The notes: generated from the sequence alone by a model not told the origin. DNA of 64,000 nucleotides from Solitalea koreensis (GCF_900182575.1 NZ_FXSZ01000007.1:94682-158681), one strand, 5' to 3'; numbered from the stretch's first letter, positions 55,818 to 63,910 are shown. Numbers and translations are program-made.

Positions 55818-56288
55818 ATGAAGAAAAAACTATTGGGAATTCTATTATTAAGTTGTATTTGCATAATGCAAACAAAAGCTCAAAATCAGATCAAGGATGA
55901 TGTAATTGAAAACAATTTAAGCAATATACTAACATTAAAGCTCCAGTATGAGGAAGCTCGAACTAAAATGTTGGATTCAAGATTAACCAATTATATGCAG
56001 GTAAATGCTTGTAAAGCAGCCCATGCATCGTATGTAAGTGCAGTGAGGGCTATTCAAAGGGCGTCAGTTAGACAAAATTACTTGTCTTATTTAAATAAGA
56101 CTATAAAGGAAGCTGATCAATCACACATCAACAGTACCATTCGATATTCAACCAATCCTTCTACTTCGAATAATGACAAGGTAATTACCAATTTAGATTA
56201 TTTGAAATTAGTAAGATATTGCCTTTTTATACAAAAGAAAGGTACATTATCAGAAGTAACTTCAATACCTCCCTCTGTACGACTATAA
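55818..56288 (+). CDS. secreted hypothetical protein, 156 residues
   Basis: I do not recognise this protein. A signal peptide ends near QTKAQ. The mature part is helical, with LKLQYEEARTKMLDSRL and AAHASYVSAVRAIQRASV as likely amphipathic helices. It has only two cysteines in the mature part and no catalytic pattern. It begins 49 bp after the transglutaminase-like gene and is followed by a 108-bp gap before the lipoprotein at 56397. It could be a structural partner or a substrate of the cluster. Confidence 0.6.
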   Translation: MKKKLLGILLLSCICIMQTKAQNQIKDDVIENNLSNILTLKLQYEEARTKMLDSRLTNYMQVNACKAAHASYVSAVRAIQRASVRQNYLSYLNKTIKEADQSHINSTIRYSTNPSTSNNDKVITNLDYLKLVRYCLFIQKKGTLSEVTSIPPSVRL

Positions 56289-56396
56289 AACTTTTAAATA
56301 AAGAACCAATCTGATCCATTTTCAAATTTTGAACCGTATTGGGGAGTTATCATAGTTTCCCCTTCATAATGAACTATAAATATCTAACTAATAATT

Positions 56397-57215
56397 ATGA
56401 AAATTAAAATTTATCCTTTATTAACTATTTTAATCACTTTGTTGTGTTTTTCAGCATGTGAAAAAGACCCACTTGCAGAAACTACCGCACAAAGACACAA
56501 AAAAACAATTGTATTGATGGGCGACGAAGCTGGGGGCTGGGGAGACCCCTATGATCCATGTGGCCAGGCAAATGCTATAAATACAATGGTTTCAAACTCG
56601 GTAATCTCTGATCAGCATGACCAGATTTTGGAGAGAATGGCCCAAGATCATGCAAATGAATATGGAGTAGATCGAAAATTACAGAGCATTGGTGCTAATA
56701 CTTATGTTAATTCATCTGTACATGTTGGAAGCGGAACTCATTATCCAATCTCTTTCACTTGGAACAGTACAGCTGGTTATACTATCAGTTCGTCTCATGG
56801 TCATCCCGATGACGTTCCACCCTCTCCTGCTGATGCAACTGTGTTAGCAGCCCAATTTAATAATACTCAGTTTCAAAATGCATCAGAAAGTGAAAAACAG
56901 GTATATAAAGACAACGCATCTTTGATTACAATTACAGCGACTCATCAATATGTAATCACTGTTACAGATTGGGAAATAATTCAAGCCAAGCGCGCAAGTT
57001 TTGAACAAAATCAATTATACTATAATGAATTATACCAAGAATATGCAAGTGAATATGTTTTACAGCTTGGAGGCGATTATGAACAAGCAGGTACGTATGC
57101 ATTACTGAAAATGTATGGCGATTGTATAAATGTATATGCTTCGACAATAAATTCTACAGACTTCATACCTCAAAGGATTTACGCCAATTCAGTGTTATCA
57201 ATACCTTGCAATTAA
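56397..57215 (+). CDS. lipoprotein with JAMM/JAB-like metalloprotease motif
   Basis: This 272-residue protein has a lipobox ending at Cys21 (CFSAC). The middle holds SSSHGHPDDVPPSPADATVL, giving His134-x-His136-Pro and Ser143-x-x-Asp146, with Glu88 upstream (NEYGV). This is close to the JAMM zinc-site pattern (Glu, HxHP, SxxD), with one residue fewer between His and Ser than is canonical. An N-terminal DPCGQANAI segment parallels TCEQVNQLA in the lipoprotein at 60722, which has a similar motif. Known JAMM proteins cut isopeptide or C-terminal peptide bonds, so a surface peptidase is plausible. The last 291 bp are part of the 1009-bp tandem duplication. Confidence 0.6.
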   Translation: MKIKIYPLLTILITLLCFSACEKDPLAETTAQRHKKTIVLMGDEAGGWGDPYDPCGQANAINTMVSNSVISDQHDQILERMAQDHANEYGVDRKLQSIGANTYVNSSVHVGSGTHYPISFTWNSTAGYTISSSHGHPDDVPPSPADATVLAAQFNNTQFQNASESEKQVYKDNASLITITATHQYVITVTDWEIIQAKRASFEQNQLYYNELYQEYASEYVLQLGGDYEQAGTYALLKMYGDCINVYASTINSTDFIPQRIYANSVLSIPCN

Positions 57216-57241
57216 TTGTATAAAATTAGAGTTAAATAGAA

Positions 57242-57775
57242 ATGAAAAAGATTAGCATTCTTATTGTAGGCATCTTTCTTTGCCTTAGTAGCTTTGGTCA
57301 AGTCGTTCCGTTAAATGATGTTATAAATTTTACGCCGTTTAAAAAGATGGAAAAAATAGACAGGGGACAACTCAAACAGATGGATCGAACAAAGGTTAAA
57401 TTCCCTACAATAAATATTGAACACTCAAGTGGGGAATTTTATAAGCTGAGTTCTACTTGCCTTTTACAATTAAATGGAATGATGTCAGAAACGACAGATA
57501 ATTACTTGAATAAATTAAAGAAAGGCTTTGATGCTAGCCATAGTTGGTCATCAGATCCGGGGTATACTTCCGTTATTAAAACGTATAATAATTACCAGGT
57601 GCTGATCATAAACAGAGCCTATACCGAGCAGTTTATTTCTCATTATTCTTTTTTTTGTGTTAGCAATACAAAGGTGTGCTGTTTGAATGGTAAATTGGAA
57701 TACAATTCTGCTGATAAAGAACAGGCCGCAGTAATGCTGGATGAACTGCTGAAAAGCATCAGGTTTAAAAAGTAA
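57242..57775 (+). CDS. secreted hypothetical protein, 177 residues, first copy
   Basis: I do not recognise a named family. A signal peptide ends near SSFGQ. The mature protein looks alpha/beta: it has a strand-rich middle (SVIKTYNNYQVLIINRAYTE, HYSFFCVSNTKVCCLNGKLE) and ends in a helix followed by LLKSIRFKK. This resembles PsbP/DcrB-like small periplasmic proteins, some of which serve as immunity or accessory factors, but the match is by shape only. It begins 26 bp after the JAMM-like lipoprotein gene and was duplicated with its flanks. Confidence 0.65.
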   Translation: MKKISILIVGIFLCLSSFGQVVPLNDVINFTPFKKMEKIDRGQLKQMDRTKVKFPTINIEHSSGEFYKLSSTCLLQLNGMMSETTDNYLNKLKKGFDASHSWSSDPGYTSVIKTYNNYQVLIINRAYTEQFISHYSFFCVSNTKVCCLNGKLEYNSADKEQAAVMLDELLKSIRFKK

Positions 57776-57933
57776 ATCTTTAAAAAACAAAGGAATTAAA
57801 GTTCAGAGTTTTGCATTCTACAAAAGACTGAACTTTAATTAAAGAATAGTGAAGATTACCCATCACTCTATAATAAACATAAATAATTATTTCAAACCAC
57901 AATAAGCATTTAGGTATTACGTGGTTTAAATGC

Positions 57934-58224
57934 ATTACAATTACAGCGACTCATCAATATGTAATCACTGTTACAGATTGGGAAATAATTCAAGCCAAGC
58001 GCGCAAGTTTTGAACAAAATCAATTATACTATAATGAATTATACCAAGAATATGCAAGTGAATATGTTTTACAGCTTGGAGGCGATTATGAACAAGCAGG
58101 TACGTATGCATTACTGAAAATGTATGGCGATTGTATAAATGTATATGCTTCGACAATAAATTCTACAGACTTCATACCTCAAAGGATTTACGCCAATTCA
58201 GTGTTATCAATACCTTGCAATTAA
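57934..58224 (+). pseudogene. duplicated 3' fragment of the JAMM-like lipoprotein gene
   Basis: This is the last 291 bp of the gene at 56397, reproduced in unit 2 of the tandem duplication. It lacks a start codon, signal peptide and zinc motif, so it cannot give a working protein. Confidence 0.9.
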
Positions 58225-58250
58225 TTGTATAAAATTAGAGTTAAATAGAA

Positions 58251-58784
58251 ATGAAAAAGATTAGCATTCTTATTGTAGGCATCTTTCTTTGCCTTAGTAG
58301 CTTTGGTCAAGTCGTTCCGTTAAATGATGTTATAAATTTTACGCCGTTTAAAAAGATGGAAAAAATAGACAGGGGACAACTCAAACAGATGGATCGAACA
58401 AAGGTTAAATTCCCTACAATAAATATTGAACACTCAAGTGGGGAATTTTATAAGCTGAGTTCTACTTGCCTTTTACAATTAAATGGAATGATGTCAGAAA
58501 CGACAGATAATTACTTGAATAAATTAAAGAAAGGCTTTGATGCTAGCCATAGTTGGTCATCAGATCCGGGGTATACTTCCGTTATTAAAACGTATAATAA
58601 TTACCAGGTGCTGATCATAAACAGAGCCTATACCGAGCAGTTTATTTCTCATTATTCTTTTTTTTGTGTTAGCAATACAAAGGTGTGCTGTTTGAATGGT
58701 AAATTGGAATACAATTCTGCTGATAAAGAACAGGCCGCAGTAATGCTGGATGAACTGCTGAAAAGCATCAGGTTTAAAAAGTAA
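58251..58784 (+). CDS. secreted hypothetical protein, 177 residues, second copy
   Basis: The product is identical to that of the gene at 57242, including signal peptide and C-terminal helix. The upstream 26 bp and the ribosome binding region are copied as well, so both genes should be translated equally if transcribed. The O-antigen-ligase-like gene follows after 189 bp. Confidence 0.65.
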   Translation: MKKISILIVGIFLCLSSFGQVVPLNDVINFTPFKKMEKIDRGQLKQMDRTKVKFPTINIEHSSGEFYKLSSTCLLQLNGMMSETTDNYLNKLKKGFDASHSWSSDPGYTSVIKTYNNYQVLIINRAYTEQFISHYSFFCVSNTKVCCLNGKLEYNSADKEQAAVMLDELLKSIRFKK

Positions 58785-58973
58785 ATCTTTAAAAAACAAA
58801 GGAATTAAAGTTCAGAGTTTTGCATTCTACAAAAGACTGAACTTTAATTAAAGAATAGTGAAGATTACCCATCACTCTATAATAAACATAAATAATTATT
58901 TCAAACCACAATAAGCATTTAGGTATTACGTGGTTTAAATGCATGAAAAGTATATACCCTCCTATAAATCGTA

Positions 58974-60725
58974 ATGATAAAAATAGCTAAATTATCATCT
59001 CTTTTTTCAATTTCGGTTATCCTGTTGTTTTTGTTATGTTCAAATTTATACAGTTTTAAACACAGCTATTGGGCTAGAGAACTCCCTCCCTTTATTTTTT
59101 CTTTTTTAGTTTCCAGCCTTGCTTTGGCGGGAATAGCAAGTATAGTAAAGCGCCTCCACATCACTTTTATTGATATTATTGCCGTATTTTTCTTCTTTTA
59201 TATCATTTTTAACTCGTTATTCATCGCCCAGCCATTTCCTCCTTCTGACAGAATTTTCAATATACTGGGGTGTTTTTTGCTTTATATATCCTTAAGAATA
59301 GTAAACCCTTTTACTAAGGAAAATACACAACTGCTCCTAATTGGGTTTTTATTTGTGATAGTATATCAAGCAGTATATGGCATTTTGCAATTTTGGCAAA
59401 CGACAAGCTTGGTGCGCGGGACGTTTATTAATCCAGGTATTTATGGTTGCTTTATAGGGCTGGGTCTACCAATCATAACCCATTTTATCACAAAACCCAA
59501 AATAACTAGAGCTAGAATAATTTTACTTATATCTATTGGGGTTCTGGTTTTAAATTCGCTTTACTTTTCCAAATCTAGAACCGCTTTAGTGTCTTCGTTA
59601 CTCGGCTCGATTATCATAATTTTTTACAGATTGAAGATAGACCCGGTCTATATAATTACAAAGCATAAAAAAATTATTACGGCGTTAATAATAGGGATAT
59701 TAGCTGTAATTATAAATAGTCTTTGGCAGCAGAATACGGTTTCTGTGTCAGGTAGATTTTTAATTTGGAAAATAAGTTATTACATGTTTTTAGACCATCC
59801 TTTCTTTGGGATTGGTTATGGCAATTTCTTTACTGAATATGGTAATTATCAAGCCAATTATTTTCTTTCAGGACAAGGAACTCCAAATGAGGTTAAAATT
59901 GCAGGAATGAATTATTACGCATTTAATGAGTTTCTGAAAATAACTGTTGAGAATGGCATTATTGGTATTTTGGTTTTTGTAGGATTGATAGTAGCAATTA
60001 TATTTTCTGTTTGGCGAGGAATTAAAAACAACCAAGCGTATGCAATTGTTTTTGCGGTGTTATTTGGCGTGATACTAATTTTCGGTCTATTTTCATATCC
60101 CTTTCAAGATTTTGCAATTAGTGCTTTATTTTATTGCTGTTTATCTTACATAGCGTCAATTGATATGATATTATTAAAATACACCCCCACCCGCATAAGT
60201 AGATCAATTTTGTTGCTGGTGATATGCGGTTTCGCTTTTGTATCAATCCAAAAGATTTATTCAATTTTTCAGTGGCGAGATGCAACTGAAAATCTATCAG
60301 AATTAAATCCGTCATTTAAAAAATATCAACAAATTTTTCCTGTATTATCAAACAATGGTGCATTTCTGTTTAACTATGCGGCGGAATTGGCTTATGCTGG
60401 TAAAAATAGACAAGCAATTCCATTATTTATCCGGGCTGCACGCTACGGAAATAGTGTAGAATTGTACATATGGTTGGCTGATTGTTACGCTGCTATTGGG
60501 CATAATGCACTTGCTGAGCAAAATTATACAAAAGCGGCATACATGCACCCCAAATTATTCAAGCCATTGGATCATTTACTAAGTTTTTATCAAAAAACCG
60601 GGCAGGTCGTTAAGGCAAAAAGAATTGCAGAACAAATCTGTACAAAACCAATTAAAATTCCATCCAACGAAATAGATAAAATCAAGGCAAAAGCTTTGAT
60701 GTATTTACAAACAGACAAATTATGA
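58974..60725 (+). CDS. O-antigen-ligase-like polytopic membrane protein with TPR-like C-terminus
   Basis: This inner-membrane protein of 583 residues has about eleven hydrophobic segments up to residue 430 and a Wzy/WaaL-type pattern: RGTFINPGIYGCFIGLGLP, SKSRTALVSSLLGS and GRFLIWKISYYMFLDHPFFG then IGYGNFFTEYGNYQ in the large periplasmic loop. The C-terminal 130 residues form TPR-like helices (AIPLFIRAARYGNSVELYIW). WaaL-type enzymes join a lipid-linked glycan to an acceptor, and protein O-glycosylases share the fold. No O-antigen genes are present here, so a protein acceptor such as a neighbouring secreted protein should be considered. Its stop overlaps the next ATG (ATGA). Confidence 0.8.
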   Translation: MIKIAKLSSLFSISVILLFLLCSNLYSFKHSYWARELPPFIFSFLVSSLALAGIASIVKRLHITFIDIIAVFFFFYIIFNSLFIAQPFPPSDRIFNILGCFLLYISLRIVNPFTKENTQLLLIGFLFVIVYQAVYGILQFWQTTSLVRGTFINPGIYGCFIGLGLPIITHFITKPKITRARIILLISIGVLVLNSLYFSKSRTALVSSLLGSIIIIFYRLKIDPVYIITKHKKIITALIIGILAVIINSLWQQNTVSVSGRFLIWKISYYMFLDHPFFGIGYGNFFTEYGNYQANYFLSGQGTPNEVKIAGMNYYAFNEFLKITVENGIIGILVFVGLIVAIIFSVWRGIKNNQAYAIVFAVLFGVILIFGLFSYPFQDFAISALFYCCLSYIASIDMILLKYTPTRISRSILLLVICGFAFVSIQKIYSIFQWRDATENLSELNPSFKKYQQIFPVLSNNGAFLFNYAAELAYAGKNRQAIPLFIRAARYGNSVELYIWLADCYAAIGHNALAEQNYTKAAYMHPKLFKPLDHLLSFYQKTGQVVKAKRIAEQICTKPIKIPSNEIDKIKAKALMYLQTDKL

Positions 60726-61429
60726 AACAAAAAAATATATTCCTTTATGTAAGTCTATTTTTAATTATAGCCTGTAAAAAAGAGGATGACAAAATAGAAC
60801 CAGTTCTAAGCACATGCGAGCAGGTAAATCAACTCGCAAGCAATGCAGAATTTATTGCAAAATTTCAATCTCTTTACGAAGAATCTAAAATCAATAATTT
60901 TGAAACCGGTTATGTTTTATTTTCAACGTCCAAAAGTAGCTATGCTTATGAAAAAGTGATTGGAGAGCAAAACAAAGCTTCTATAAATGTTGACGTGGAT
61001 AAGCCTCTTGACGGCTATATACATTGTCATTATAGTAATTTGTATCCAATATTTTCAGGTTCAGATATACGAGCAGTCTATGATGTTTATGATATTAACC
61101 AAATGAGAAACCCAGCTACTTTTTTATTGGGTGTAGTATCGGCAGATGGAAATGCCTATATATTAAAAATAGATAACATTGAATTATTTAAACAATTTGG
61201 TCAAAAAAACTTTCAATCTTTACAATCTTTTCACAGTTTTGAAAACAGCTACTATAACCAACAACAAAGTCTCCTTTCAAAAGGAAGAACGGCTTCTTTC
61301 GAAATTACGCTAATCGATATGATTAAAAATTCTGGACTAATACTATTTAAAGGAAACATGCAATTTAACACCTGGTTAAGGATGGAAAAAGGGGCAGACG
61401 GAAACCTGATTACATCCGCTTGTCAGTAA
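60722..61429 (+). CDS. lipoprotein with JAMM/JAB-like metalloprotease motif
   Basis: This 235-residue protein has a lipobox ending at Cys18 (LIIAC). DGYIHCHYSNLYPIFSGSDI gives His101-x-His103, eight residues, Ser112-x-x-Asp115, and Glu61 (FETGYVLF) lies upstream. This is a JAMM-type zinc site arrangement. The TCEQVNQLASNAEFIAKF segment after the lipobox matches the pattern of similar Bacteroidota proteins in which HSHP and MFSxxD replace HCHY and IFSGSD. The gene overlaps the ligase-like gene by 4 bp (ATGA), so the two are translationally coupled. It is the second JAMM-like lipoprotein of the cluster, and the two are only distantly alike. Confidence 0.65.
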   Translation: MKQKNIFLYVSLFLIIACKKEDDKIEPVLSTCEQVNQLASNAEFIAKFQSLYEESKINNFETGYVLFSTSKSSYAYEKVIGEQNKASINVDVDKPLDGYIHCHYSNLYPIFSGSDIRAVYDVYDINQMRNPATFLLGVVSADGNAYILKIDNIELFKQFGQKNFQSLQSFHSFENSYYNQQQSLLSKGRTASFEITLIDMIKNSGLILFKGNMQFNTWLRMEKGADGNLITSACQ

Positions 61430-61548
61430 ACATAAAAGGTTCTTTGATACCTATTTATTTCAGCTGTTAATGCATCATTTTAATTAAGGTAGATTTTAGA
61501 ACTGTCTGGTTCATCTAAAATTATTTATGCTATAAATAATCAATCCCG

Positions 61549-61644
61549 AAGCAAAAAGAAGGACTTACTATCAGAGATATCGGAAAGCGATTAACTATTA
61601 GTAAATTTAAAGTTGGTAGATGGTTAAAGGAAGTAGAAAATTAA
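61549..61644 (+). pseudogene. decayed 3' end of a third primase-ATPase gene
   Basis: The last 31 codons remain open: KQKEGLTIRDIGKRLTISKF then KVGRWLKEVEN and a stop. They match the helix-turn-helix tail of the intact protein at 48917. Nothing of the ATPase domain is left. The stretch 61430-61548 holds nothing else recognisable. Hairpin repeat D begins at the next base. Confidence 0.7.
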
Positions 61645-61765
61645 TGTCCCATCTGTCCTTATTGTCCCGCCCTAAGATGGTGGGACGAAGGGACGTAATT
61701 TAAAATATTAAATATGTCACTAAAATTTCCAAACAACTATAGTCGAAAATACTTTGGTAGTTCCG
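61645..61765 (+). repeat. GTCCC hairpin repeat with right flank, copy D
   Basis: Core 61645-61693: TGTCCCATCTGTCC, TTATTGTCCCGCCC, TAAGATGGTGGGAC, GAAGGGA. The flank to about 61765 matches copy B in reverse. From 61766 to 62007 I see no gene, only AT-rich sequence leading to the insertion sequence. Confidence 0.75.
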
Positions 61766-62007
61766 CTCTGTTCCCATGGAGAAAATTGAAAAAATAATAA
61801 GAATTAATACTACTAATCCTTGTATTTATGTTAATAAGAAAAGCTGTCCCAAATGTAAAAGGGCATCAAATCAATTGACATGGATTTTTTTTGAATTAGA
61901 TTTTTGGGTTGATAAAGGATTTTTTTAAGAAATGATATCTGTGTGTGAAAATTTGTAAATCGGTAGTAGGTACTACCACAAACTAAAAACAAAAGGTTGG
62001 CTCAGGT

Positions 62008-62048
62008 AAACTGCCCCCAAAAAGTTAGACACTTATTGGGGGCAGTTT
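62008..62048 (+). promoter_or_regulatory. hairpin covering the left IS end and leader of the transposase gene
   Basis: AAACTGCCCCCAA pairs perfectly over 13 bp with TTGGGGGCAGTTT around a 15-nt loop, ending one base before the orfA start codon (62050). It would hide the ribosome binding region in transcripts that enter from outside, a known way for insertion sequences to limit transposase made from neighbouring promoters. Confidence 0.65.
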
Positions 62049-62049
62049 T

Positions 62050-62574
62050 ATGAACAAGAAAACGAAATATACACCAGACTTTAAATTAAAACTGGTTAAA
62101 TCAGTACTTCAAGCACATCAATCCAAACGATCTGTAGCCAAAGCACATGGCGTGAGGAATAGCAATTTGGAGCTGTGGGTTAAGTTTTATGAAGCCTACG
62201 GTCCATTGGGATTGGAACCGAGTAAAAAACAATATCCTCCGGCGTTTAAAATCCAAACCGTTCGATGTATCTTGGCAGAGCAGCTGTCTTTGAGTGATGC
62301 TTGTGTTCGCTTTCAGGTAAGCCAACCCAGTGTGTTGTTGGGTTGGTTACGAAAATACGAGAAGGAAGGGCTGGAAGGCTTCCAGCAAGAGACCAGAGGC
62401 AGAAAAAGCAAGGATCCTATGCCAAAAAAGATTCCAAAGCTATCCGAAAAAGTAAAAAGTAGAGAAGAACAACTCGAAGAAGAGAACACGTATTTAAAAG
62501 CGGAAATTGCCTTCTTAAAAAAGTGGTATGCCTTAATTCAACAGGAAGAAAAAGAGAAAAGGAAAAAGCGTTGA
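62050..62574 (+). CDS. IS3-family transposase OrfA
   Basis: This is the DNA-binding subunit of the insertion sequence, 174 residues. Two helix-turn-helix units (about 8-50 and 62-105; KRSVAKAHGVRNSNLELWVK, LSDACVRFQVSQPSVLLGWL) are followed by a leucine-zipper-like coiled coil (about 135-165, EEQLEEENTYLKAEIAFLKK). The slippery heptamer A AAA AAG at 62517-62523 lies in its last part and allows a -1 shift into orfB. Confidence 0.9.
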   Translation: MNKKTKYTPDFKLKLVKSVLQAHQSKRSVAKAHGVRNSNLELWVKFYEAYGPLGLEPSKKQYPPAFKIQTVRCILAEQLSLSDACVRFQVSQPSVLLGWLRKYEKEGLEGFQQETRGRKSKDPMPKKIPKLSEKVKSREEQLEEENTYLKAEIAFLKKWYALIQQEEKEKRKKR

Positions 62575-63419
62575 TCATCCATGAGTTAAGGCAACAAGAA
62601 GACTTTAAGGCCTTGCTCCGGTTGGCCAACATGCCCAGGAGCACCTACTATTATCACATTAAACAAAGTAAAAAGCCGGACAAATACGCGGAAGTAAAAG
62701 AGCACATAAAACACATATTCGAACAACATAAACGCAAATACGGTTACAGAAGGATTCACCTGGCCTTGAGAAATGAAGGTATAACAGTCAACCACAAAAC
62801 TGCCCTGAGTATAATGCAGCAAATGAAACTGAAAAGCATCATCAGAGGAAAAAAATACAAGTCGTACAGGGGAGAATGTGGTAAAATAGCTCCCAATATC
62901 TTGAACAGGGAATTTAAGGCAAAGGGGCCTAAAGAAAAACTAGCAACAGACATCACAGAATTTAAAGTCCAGGGACGAAAACTTTATCTTTCGCCCGTCA
63001 TCGATCTGTTCAATGGCGAAATATTGAGTTATGAACTCTCGGAGAGTCCGAATTTTAAACAAGTCACCGACATGCTCAAGAAAACGTTTAAACAGCTAAA
63101 AGGCAAGCTAGGAGTGATCTTGCACTCCGACCAGGGATGGCAATACCAGATGAAGCAGTACCAGCTTTTGCTGCAACAAAAGAGCATTACTCAAAGTATG
63201 TCCAGAAAAGGGAATTGTCTGGACAATGCGATCATCGAAAACTTTTTTGGAACGCTTAAAGCAGAATTATTTTATTTAAAAAATTATAAAACCATCAAAG
63301 AGCTTAAAGAAGAGATCAAAGACTATATCAAGTATTACAACAAAGACCGGATCAGACTTAATTTAAACGGAATGAGTCCGGCACAATACCGAACTCATTA
63401 TTATAAATCTTTAATCTAA
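62523..63419 (+). CDS. IS3-family transposase OrfB (DDE integrase core)
   Basis: This is the catalytic part, normally made as an OrfAB fusion by a -1 frameshift at the A AAA AAG heptamer; its frame is -1 relative to orfA. Listed from the first open codon, it has 298 residues. After an HTH_21-like segment (about 45-100, KYGYRRIHLALRNEGITVNH) comes the rve core with DDE residues in ATDITEFKV (first Asp), VILHSDQGWQYQ (second Asp) and NAIIENFFGTLKAE (Glu). It is intact, so the element may still be active. Confidence 0.92.
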   Translation: MVCLNSTGRKREKEKALIIHELRQQEDFKALLRLANMPRSTYYYHIKQSKKPDKYAEVKEHIKHIFEQHKRKYGYRRIHLALRNEGITVNHKTALSIMQQMKLKSIIRGKKYKSYRGECGKIAPNILNREFKAKGPKEKLATDITEFKVQGRKLYLSPVIDLFNGEILSYELSESPNFKQVTDMLKKTFKQLKGKLGVILHSDQGWQYQMKQYQLLLQQKSITQSMSRKGNCLDNAIIENFFGTLKAELFYLKNYKTIKELKEEIKDYIKYYNKDRIRLNLNGMSPAQYRTHYYKSLI

Positions 63420-63421
63420 CT

Positions 63422-63910
63422 TTGTCTAAGTTTTGGGGTGCAGTCCAGATATATTTTTTTAGAACCGTCACCCTTATTTTTTGTATGACCCTAATTGCTT
63501 GTAGTTCAAAACAAGTAATTGAAATAAAAGAAGGGTCCATGGAACAAGCAATAGAAGAGGCTCAAAAGACAAATAGAACATTAGTGGCTATTGTGAGTAA
63601 ACAAGGATGTGCTTCTTGTGAATCTCTTCCCAAAGATATTGTTGTTCATTTAGATAAGCAGATTAATTCATCTAATTATCTTTTTTATAAAATAGTCACA
63701 GATTTTCCTGAAAATACATGGGTGAATCAATGGTTATATGACTATTCTTTCCCCATTACATGTATAATTTCTCCTAAGGGACAATTGGTTACAATTCATA
63801 AAAATGGTAGTTATAAAAATTTCTTAGAACTTCTTAAAAGCATTGATCAACCTAAAAATTCAGTTTATCCTTATAGTTCGACACAACTTAAATTAAAAAA
63901 CAAAGTGTAA
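63422..63910 (+). pseudogene. thioredoxin-like lipoprotein gene, 5' end replaced by the insertion sequence
   Basis: The product has a lipoprotein signal remnant (TLIFCMTLIACSSK, probable lipidated Cys27) and a thioredoxin-like domain with the active-site pair CASC at 63-66 in SKQGCASCESLP, preceded by the helix EGSMEQAIEEAQKTNRTLVA. Codons before about residue 8 lie in the right inverted repeat of the insertion sequence, so the original start is lost. A TTG at 63422 inside the IS end keeps the frame open and ATG 63485 would remove most of the signal peptide. It may be expressed as a hybrid from the TTG or be dead. The role would be thiol redox chemistry at the envelope. Confidence 0.65.

Larger units (their letters stand above)
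56925..58942. repeat. perfect 1009-bp tandem duplication
   Basis: Unit 1 is 56925-57933 and unit 2 is 57934-58942; I find no difference between them. The unit holds the last 291 bp of the JAMM-like lipoprotein gene, the complete 177-residue gene and the gap after it. The junction reads ...AAATGC|ATTACAATTAC.... Identity across both coding and non-coding sequence means the duplication is very recent, or that the assembly counted one unit twice. Confidence 0.95.
62011..63443 (+). mobile_element. IS3-family insertion sequence (IS150-like), complete
   Basis: The ends are imperfect inverted repeats: left CTGCCCCCAAAAAGTTAGAC (62011-62030), right reading inward CTGCACCCCAAAACTTAGAC (63424-63443), 17 of 20 matching. 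It encodes orfA and orfB with an intact programmed-frameshift site. I see no target duplication (TAAA on the left, TCCA on the right), so a rearrangement may have followed insertion. It separates the island cargo from the thioredoxin-like gene. Confidence 0.88.

Noticed and set aside
56962..58156. Two identical 61-residue minus-strand frames (56962-57147 and 57971-58156)
   Set aside because: Their identity is explained by the 1009-bp tandem duplication; both are antisense to the 3' end of the JAMM-like lipoprotein gene or its copy.
61962..61977. Palindrome GGTAGTAGGTACTACC upstream of the IS3-type element
   Set aside because: A 7-bp dyad in AT-rich DNA with no gene start nearby and no second copy; too weak to call an operator.
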